Shown in pieces: positions 58,292 through 64,000 of a stretch of DNA of 64,000 nucleotides (the stretch's first letter is position 1; each line of letters opens with the position of its first letter). A program made the position numbers and the translations under genes. The stretch comes from Flavisolibacter sp. (GTDB taxonomy: Bacteria; Bacteroidota; Bacteroidia; Chitinophagales; Chitinophagaceae), in the NCBI GenBank assembly GCA_028288675.1, contig JAQBNG010000248.1, positions 1-64,000 on the forward strand, read 5' to 3'. A model generated the notes under the pieces. That model saw nothing but the letters and a program-made list of their open reading frames with translations, did no database searches and was not told the DNA's origin.

Positions 58292-58464
58292 GTTGTCAAA
58301 AGTAATTGTTCGTTTTGATTAGTAACGGTTCACGAGGGTGTAGCAAGCTTTTGCTTTAGAAGCTGGGAATGACAGTACTGCACACAGGCACACCTCTATC
58401 AGGCGTTGGCATAAGCCAGCGGCCATCTAAAGTTCTCCTGTTTATGCGCATCAATAAATCAATA

Positions 58465-58902
58465 TTATGCGGGGTATTTTGAAAGAAAGATGGAAGTAAA
58501 AAATTTTGCAAAATTCCCTAAGCCTTTTTTAGCAGCCTCGGGTTTCTGTAACCTTTGCACGGCCGAAAAATCATTTTTTAATGCGGCATGTACAGCTTGT
58601 TCAAAATGCCGCAACGCATTAGTGATATCAGGATCGGAATGAAAAGCCTGCCCGCTGGTATAAGATCCATGCAGGCTAAAACATACATACGAATTATCTA
58701 ATGAAAGAATTGAAACATCCACATAGTTATGTGCCTGCTTACCCGGATGCTCGTATAAAAAACGTAAGGATTTTGCCAGTATATTTTCTTTAAGCAATTT
58801 GATGTACGGCAGGTGTTGGGGCAGCGAGCAGACAGCCTTTTTGGCTTCTTCTTCCGAGGCAGTTACAAAAAACTCAGTAGATAAAAAGTTCTGTCTCGGC
58901 AT
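58465..58902 (-). CDS. Conserved hypothetical protein
   Basis: 145-aa ORF; no family recognised. Confidence 0.6.
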   Translation of the reverse strand: MPRQNFLSTEFFVTASEEEAKKAVCSLPQHLPYIKLLKENILAKSLRFLYEHPGKQAHNYVDVSILSLDNSYVCFSLHGSYTSGQAFHSDPDITNALRHFEQAVHAALKNDFSAVQRLQKPEAAKKGLGNFAKFFTSIFLSKYPA

Positions 58903-59061
58903 GGCTCGTCATTTAGTTGTTGCAAGGTTAGTTGGCAGCACTAAAGTATAAGCAAAGGGTGGCAGAAGCTATCGGTAACTACTTATTCTTTTTGAGGGAT
59001 AATACCATCAGCAATACGTAAGAAACCACAATACCCGTATGTTGATGCTTCTGATAAGAAC

Positions 59062-60894
59062 TTAAAACTGCACGCAATCCAATAGTTTTAATCTCGACAG
59101 AATAGCGCTTTGTGAACGACTGAAATGCTTTGCAATTTCTACAACTGGTGTGGCGGCATAGTACAGCCCTTTTAATTCAACATCCAACTCCTCGGTCCAG
59201 GGCAGGGAGGCCTTTTTATTTATACCCCTTTCTTTCTCCACCCGCTGCGCCTTCCCTTTCATGTGCTGTAGCTTCTTTAATGGGTCGTCCATATAACTGC
59301 GGCTACCTGTTATCCTAAAAAGGGGTTCATCATTTTGTGCAGGTGGCTCTTTTTTTTGTTTGATAATGGATATTTGCGGCGATACCGGAAAGTCTTTTGG
59401 CATCAGTGCTTCAGGTATTCGTACAACACCTTTTGTGCGGGTGATGGCTACATATAAAAGATTGATCTCTTCATTGCATTTGGCAACATTTACAGGCTTG
59501 TCCTTTTTTTGATCTTCTTTCAATCTCTCCAATTTAACTTCAGTTATAAAGTCATTCACCAACTGCACTTCGTCATACTCCATTCCCTTACAACGGTGCA
59601 CGGTAGAGAAGATCATTTCCGCTTTACCCTTCTCTCCGTCGCCTACGTGCTTTTCCTTCAACGATCTTATTATTGCCGGGATTTGATTGCCGTATTCCTT
59701 TACAATTTCCACCATCATCATCAACTGCTGGTCCTCTGTTTTCTCGATGTAGTCTTCCAGCTCAGCTAAGTCTTTCATTGATTTTACCAGCTGGTCTCTT
59801 ATGCTTTTATGGTTGTTATTGTAAAGGTGTAACACATCATACAATGATGTGCCCTCATCAGCGTACGTGTATGAATTGATGTTGCCTTCAAAATAGATAT
59901 GCGATACTTTTTTATTTTCGGTAATGTATGCTATTGCCCGCAGCAACAAGCCCAGATTGGTTCTTGCAAGAGTGGCGTTTAATGTACCGGTCTTACCCGC
60001 TTGCTGCCCGGTAATTATTACCGGCTTGTATTCACCTAATATACTTTTCCAGGAAAGCACTGCCACCGCCAGGTCGCCAATAGCCTGCCTAAAACGGAAG
60101 CTTGTGGTGAGATAATAATTTTGAAAATCTGTTTTTTCCAATGAATTAATTGCGTACCGCCAACTATAAATCTGCTGGTGCGCATCGCCAACAATTACTT
60201 TTGTTGCAGCCTGTTGTAAAAATACATGCAGCATGGCCGGCGATGCATCCTGACCTTCGTCAAACAAAATATAATCGTAGTGAAGCTTTGGTTTCGAAAG
60301 CTGGAACTTCTTCAAATAAAAATCGTGGGTGATGTCAATTTCCCCGCTGTTCATTTTAGCAAGCAACGCTCTTGTGCCGTCTTCAATGTATTTATAAAAA
60401 GAACTGACAAAGGCCTTTGCTTTTCCATCGGCAACTACATCAAGGTAATTAAGTTCCTGTACTTTTTCTTTATCGCTGTTGCAGAAATAAGCGGTAAAGC
60501 GGTTGATATGATTGGCGATAATGTATTCCGTATGTTTTTCGCCGCTGGCCTGAAGCTTTAGCAGGTCAACAGTCTCGTAGGTTTTATATCCATTTGAAGC
60601 TACTTTATAATTGCTGCCGTATATCACATGCTTGTACGCTAAAGAATGGGCCGTTTCTACCTGCACGCTATTCATACCTTTTTCGGCGAACCGTCTTTGG
60701 GCCTCCAGCCTCACTGTTTTATTAAAAGCGAGGTATAGAATTTTAGAACCACCCGGCCGTGTGCGTGCATATTCAATGATGGTAGTTGTTTTACCTGAAC
60801 CGGCAACAGCATTGATTTTAATATTACCCAACGAATTGACAATAGCGTCCTGTTCGGCGGTAAGTTGGAGAGATATTGATTGCTTTTCAGACAT
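59062..60894 (-). CDS. UvrD/Rep-like superfamily 1 helicase with C-terminal HTH
   Basis: INAVAGSGKTTTIIEYARTRP, YILFDEGQDASPAML, VGDAHQQIYSWRYA, STVHRCKGMEYDEVQLVNDF, NLLYVAITRTK; C-terminal WTEELDVELKGLYYAATPVVEIAKHFSRSQSAILSRLKLL. Confidence 0.92.
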   Translation of the reverse strand: MSEKQSISLQLTAEQDAIVNSLGNIKINAVAGSGKTTTIIEYARTRPGGSKILYLAFNKTVRLEAQRRFAEKGMNSVQVETAHSLAYKHVIYGSNYKVASNGYKTYETVDLLKLQASGEKHTEYIIANHINRFTAYFCNSDKEKVQELNYLDVVADGKAKAFVSSFYKYIEDGTRALLAKMNSGEIDITHDFYLKKFQLSKPKLHYDYILFDEGQDASPAMLHVFLQQAATKVIVGDAHQQIYSWRYAINSLEKTDFQNYYLTTSFRFRQAIGDLAVAVLSWKSILGEYKPVIITGQQAGKTGTLNATLARTNLGLLLRAIAYITENKKVSHIYFEGNINSYTYADEGTSLYDVLHLYNNNHKSIRDQLVKSMKDLAELEDYIEKTEDQQLMMMVEIVKEYGNQIPAIIRSLKEKHVGDGEKGKAEMIFSTVHRCKGMEYDEVQLVNDFITEVKLERLKEDQKKDKPVNVAKCNEEINLLYVAITRTKGVVRIPEALMPKDFPVSPQISIIKQKKEPPAQNDEPLFRITGSRSYMDDPLKKLQHMKGKAQRVEKERGINKKASLPWTEELDVELKGLYYAATPVVEIAKHFSRSQSAILSRLKLLDCVQF

Positions 60895-61048
60895 GGTGCT
60901 GCTCTTGATGGCGCTAAAGTAAGGCAGTGTTATAATGCGTCCCTACAAAAATTTTTTCTTCTTATTGAAGCTAGTTTGATGAAAAGCACAGGCTGTGCAC
61001 TTTTTTACTTTAACCTTTTTATTAGCTATCAAAGTTTAGTTTCAAACC

Positions 61049-61603
61049 ATGAAACCGGTGCTTCTTTTTTCTCTGATTATACTTATTCAAACTGCTTCTG
61101 CGCAAAGTCTCGACTATATAAGCATCCGCAAAAAAAATGGCCGTTCCATTAAAAGTTTTTATACCGGCTCGGCTATCTTATTGCAAACAATAGATGGAGG
61201 TTACCTGCAAGGGCCAATAAAGGCCATCCGTAACGACAGCATTTATATCACTTTTTACGATATACGTTCCTATCCAACTACGTTCGGCACTTACATGAGG
61301 GACACGGTTGCCGTTTATTATCCCGTTGTTCACTACAAAGAAATTAAACGCATACACATTAACAGCCGCCGCCGTTTTTTACAAACTACAGCAGGTCCGA
61401 TTTTAATGATTGGAGGTGCGGGTTATTTGGCGCTTAATATTTTGAATGGCGCCCTTTACAATCAACCTATAACCGATAAGCGTAACCTTCGCAGCCTGGG
61501 AATAGCTACCGGTGCATTTGGTCTCGGGTATCTTATTAATAGATTATTTTCCTCAGACGGGTTCAACAAAAAGAGTCAGCAAATTGTGTACGTGAATTTG
61601 TGA
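61049..61603 (+). CDS. Secreted hypothetical protein
   Basis: Signal peptide MKPVLLFSLIILIQTASAQ; 184 aa. Confidence 0.7.
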   Translation: MKPVLLFSLIILIQTASAQSLDYISIRKKNGRSIKSFYTGSAILLQTIDGGYLQGPIKAIRNDSIYITFYDIRSYPTTFGTYMRDTVAVYYPVVHYKEIKRIHINSRRRFLQTTAGPILMIGGAGYLALNILNGALYNQPITDKRNLRSLGIATGAFGLGYLINRLFSSDGFNKKSQQIVYVNL

Positions 61604-61620
61604 GGCTTCAGGAAAAACAC

Positions 61621-61670
61621 TGGACAATTGGAACCTTGAAGAGTGCGATGCAACAAAAGCTTAGTAGTAC
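61621..61670 (-). repeat. Dispersed ~50-bp repeat, copy 3 (inverted)
   Basis: Reverse complement GTACTACTAAGCTTTTGTTGCATCGCACTCTTCAAGGTTCCAATTGTCCA. Confidence 0.8.
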
Positions 61671-61689
61671 AAAAACCGGGCACATGGTC

Positions 61690-64000
61690 CTACTCATTCC
61701 CCACACGCTGTACTTCATCTCTTGCAGCGCCTTCTGAATGCTTTGTTGCTTTAAATAGTTTACCGAACCGCCAGGTGAAACTAAGAGTGACAACTCTTGT
61801 ATCACGGGTAACTTTAAAATATTCTGTAGCATTGTACAAGTAGGTTAAACCCTTCATCCAATTAGTATATAAAACATCACGCACCGCAAGCTTCAGCGAG
61901 CCTTTGTTTTGTAAAACTGTTTTAGAAATGCCTACTGAAAGTTGTCCTGCCGGGTCAACAATTTCCTGGATATCCTGTTGGCTGGTGGAGTTGTAAAAGC
62001 CAGACACCTCACCACTCCAGCCTTTTTTAAACCTGAACTGGTTATTGAGGTTGATCTGATACTGTGTAATGTTGGCAACCATGCTGCTGGCAAGTACACC
62101 CTCCATTTTTTTTCGGTTCAAAACAGTTTGCAGGGAGAATGACCACCATGGCGAAGGCGTTAACTGTAAGCCAACTGAAACTCCTAAATTTTGTAAGCGG
62201 CCGAGATTTCCTTCTGTGTAAATCAGGATGGCATTGCTGTCAAGTAAAAATATCTGCGAGAAATAATCTTTGGTAACACTATAACTGATGCCGGTGATAA
62301 GTACATTTTTGTAAAGATGCTTTAAAGCCAGGTTCCAGGTGAATTGCGGTCGATAAAACGGGTTGCCCTGCTGGTAGGTGTATTTGTTGATAATGAATAA
62401 AAATGGGTTTAGCTTTTGAAAAGCCGGACGGTCGATACGGCGGCTGGCACTTATTGAAAATGTGTGGGAAGAATCTTTTTCATACGAGATAGAAAGGGAA
62501 GGAAACAGGCTGTTATATTTCCGTGAAAAAGAGGAATCTTTTACAACTGAATTTCCTAACTGGTTTGCATCATAGCCTGTCATCTCGTACCGAAGTCCGC
62601 TTTGCAGCGACAATTTCCCCAGCTTTGTTTCTGCCGCGCCATACAACGCATTAATAGTTTCCTCGTATAAAAAATTATTGGATTTACCAAGGTCTTCTCT
62701 CCATGTAATGCCATCACGATGCATGTAAGCAGAGAGGTTATCGGTAGTGATCCTGGATGATTTCCATCCACCTTCCAACTTAACATTTTTTAATTGTTCA
62801 CTATAATCCGCTCTAGCGGATAAAATGTGGATATCAGCCGGAATTTCTGCGCGGAAGGCTTCAGAATAGTTGCCGGGAATAACAGAATTGTTTTCAAAAA
62901 ACTGGTTGCTACGAATGCGGTAGCCGATGAAATCAATATTTGCTGTAAGTTCTTTTGTTGATGTAAAGCTGTGTTTAAAATTTAAGGCGGCTCCCGCATT
63001 ATCCCATGCGGTGATATTATCCGATTTTGTAGCTATCAGCGAATCAACAGTTTTGTCAGCCCTCATCCATAACGCTGAATTATTACCAATGGTGTTACGT
63101 TTTAAAGTAAGCCCGGAAAGAGTAAGGCCTACCGATGTTTTTTTATTGAAGCTGTAATCAATACCTGTTCTAAGAGTATGGGTTGTACCTTCTCCTTTTA
63201 TAAAACTGGGTTGCTCAAGCAAAGAAGCTGTGGAGGTTCCGTCATTTTTAAAATAGGTCCGCAATGCATAAATGCGGGTAAAGTAACGGGCGGTATTTAA
63301 GCTGTAACTGGCAAACACGTTAATCTTTCCGGAACGGTAGTTTACTGAAAAATTATTATTGCTTTTGGGATAGTATCCCTGGGATAGGGAGGTAGTAATG
63401 CTTCCATTTAACCCACGCTGGTCGTTCTTTTTTGTTTTAATGTTAATGACACCTGCGTTACCGGCTGCATCAAATTTAGCGGAAGGGTTGTCCATCAATT
63501 CTACCTGTGTAATTTGCGATGCACTCATGCCAGTTAGTAAAGTGGCCAGTTCGGCACCGTTTAAATAAGTGGGTTTCCCATCCAACATCAGTAATACGTT
63601 GGAACGTCCTTTTAAACTTATGTTTCCATCTTTATCTATTGTAACACCTGGTAGCTTTTCTAACGCCTCCATAACAGTTGTGCCAACATTAGCAATACCG
63701 GCTTCAAGGTTTATAATGGTTTTGTCGGGATGTAATTCTATAAAAAGTTTGCGGGCAGAAACCATTACCGGGTCTAACGTATTAGCGGCAGGCTGAAGAA
63801 TAATTTGCTTCATGGTGTTTTGAGCAGACACCTCAAATGATATTACAGAAGTTTCATAACCTACGGAACTTACACGGAAGATATTTTTTTGTAATAACAC
63901 CTTCTTAAATTCTACAAGACCCGTGCTGTCACTAACACCGATCTTAAGTAAAGACGAGTCTTTACTTAAGAGTTCAACTGTTGTATTAGTAAGAGGCTGC
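61690..64000 (-). CDS. TonB-dependent receptor-like outer membrane beta-barrel protein, 5' truncated by window edge
   Basis: KLPGVTIDKDGNISLKGRSNVLLMLDGKPTYLNGAELATLLTGM plug domain, barrel strands; the open frame continues past 63900 to the edge (QPLTNTTVELLSKDSSLLKIGVSDSTGLVEFKKVLL). Confidence 0.92.
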   Translation of the reverse strand, partial: QPLTNTTVELLSKDSSLLKIGVSDSTGLVEFKKVLLQKNIFRVSSVGYETSVISFEVSAQNTMKQIILQPAANTLDPVMVSARKLFIELHPDKTIINLEAGIANVGTTVMEALEKLPGVTIDKDGNISLKGRSNVLLMLDGKPTYLNGAELATLLTGMSASQITQVELMDNPSAKFDAAGNAGVINIKTKKNDQRGLNGSITTSLSQGYYPKSNNNFSVNYRSGKINVFASYSLNTARYFTRIYALRTYFKNDGTSTASLLEQPSFIKGEGTTHTLRTGIDYSFNKKTSVGLTLSGLTLKRNTIGNNSALWMRADKTVDSLIATKSDNITAWDNAGAALNFKHSFTSTKELTANIDFIGYRIRSNQFFENNSVIPGNYSEAFRAEIPADIHILSARADYSEQLKNVKLEGGWKSSRITTDNLSAYMHRDGITWREDLGKSNNFLYEETINALYGAAETKLGKLSLQSGLRYEMTGYDANQLGNSVVKDSSFSRKYNSLFPSLSISYEKDSSHTFSISASRRIDRPAFQKLNPFLFIINKYTYQQGNPFYRPQFTWNLALKHLYKNVLITGISYSVTKDYFSQIFLLDSNAILIYTEGNLGRLQNLGVSVGLQLTPSPWWSFSLQTVLNRKKMEGVLASSMVANITQYQINLNNQFRFKKGWSGEVSGFYNSTSQQDIQEIVDPAGQLSVGISKTVLQNKGSLKLAVRDVLYTNWMKGLTYLYNATEYFKVTRDTRVVTLSFTWRFGKLFKATKHSEGAARDEVQRVGNE

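Noticed and set aside
58310-58460. Possible fourth copy of the dispersed TTGCGTCGCACTCTTC repeat in the coaE downstream spacer
   Set aside because: Contains unrelated text (GGGTGTAGCAAGCTTTTGCTTTAGAAGC); the core motif is absent.
59130-60922. Many + strand ORFs opposite the UvrD-like helicase
   Set aside because: Antisense shadow ORFs; the - strand has all helicase motifs.
1-64000. CRISPR array, prophage, IS transposase or restriction-modification system
   Set aside because: No regularly spaced direct repeats of 24-40 bp with unique spacers and no Cas, phage structural, transposase or R-M motifs in the ORF translations.

Overview
Contiguous chromosomal segment of a Bacteroidota bacterium, probably a Chitinophagaceae-like lineage (inferred from gene content, TAnnTTTG-type promoters and absent Shine-Dalgarno sites; no taxonomic search was run). 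It is mostly housekeeping and metabolic: proline dehydrogenase, a tRNA-Val, aspS, a MutS-like ATPase, ppa-crcB, PhoH, gdhA, ccm cytochrome c biogenesis genes, tdk, kdtA/waaA, a UDP-glucuronate/UDP-xylose/rhamnose nucleotide-sugar cluster, secDF, an aspartate-type aminotransferase, coaE, a UvrD-type helicase and a truncated TonB-receptor-like beta-barrel at the right edge. Accessory parts include a SRPBCC/DUF1801/VOC/DinB cluster (3-7.8 kb), a glutathionylspermidine-synthase-like ATP-grasp operon with a YgiB-like RGGFG lipoprotein (16.5-18.4 kb), a group of tiny disordered acidic ORFs around a KGG stress protein and an acylphosphatase (20.9-22.7 kb), a decayed histidine kinase (33.8-34.1 kb), a PID-CTERM-like sorted lipoprotein (34.8 kb) and a possible integron-cassette-like (attC-like hairpin) island without integrase (55.8-57.7 kb). 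Non-coding structure is the least explained part. It has a 64-bp structured repeat in two inverted copies, a ~50-bp dispersed repeat in three copies, and several intergenic palindromes built from short reiterated words. No CRISPR array, rRNA, prophage or transposase was seen.
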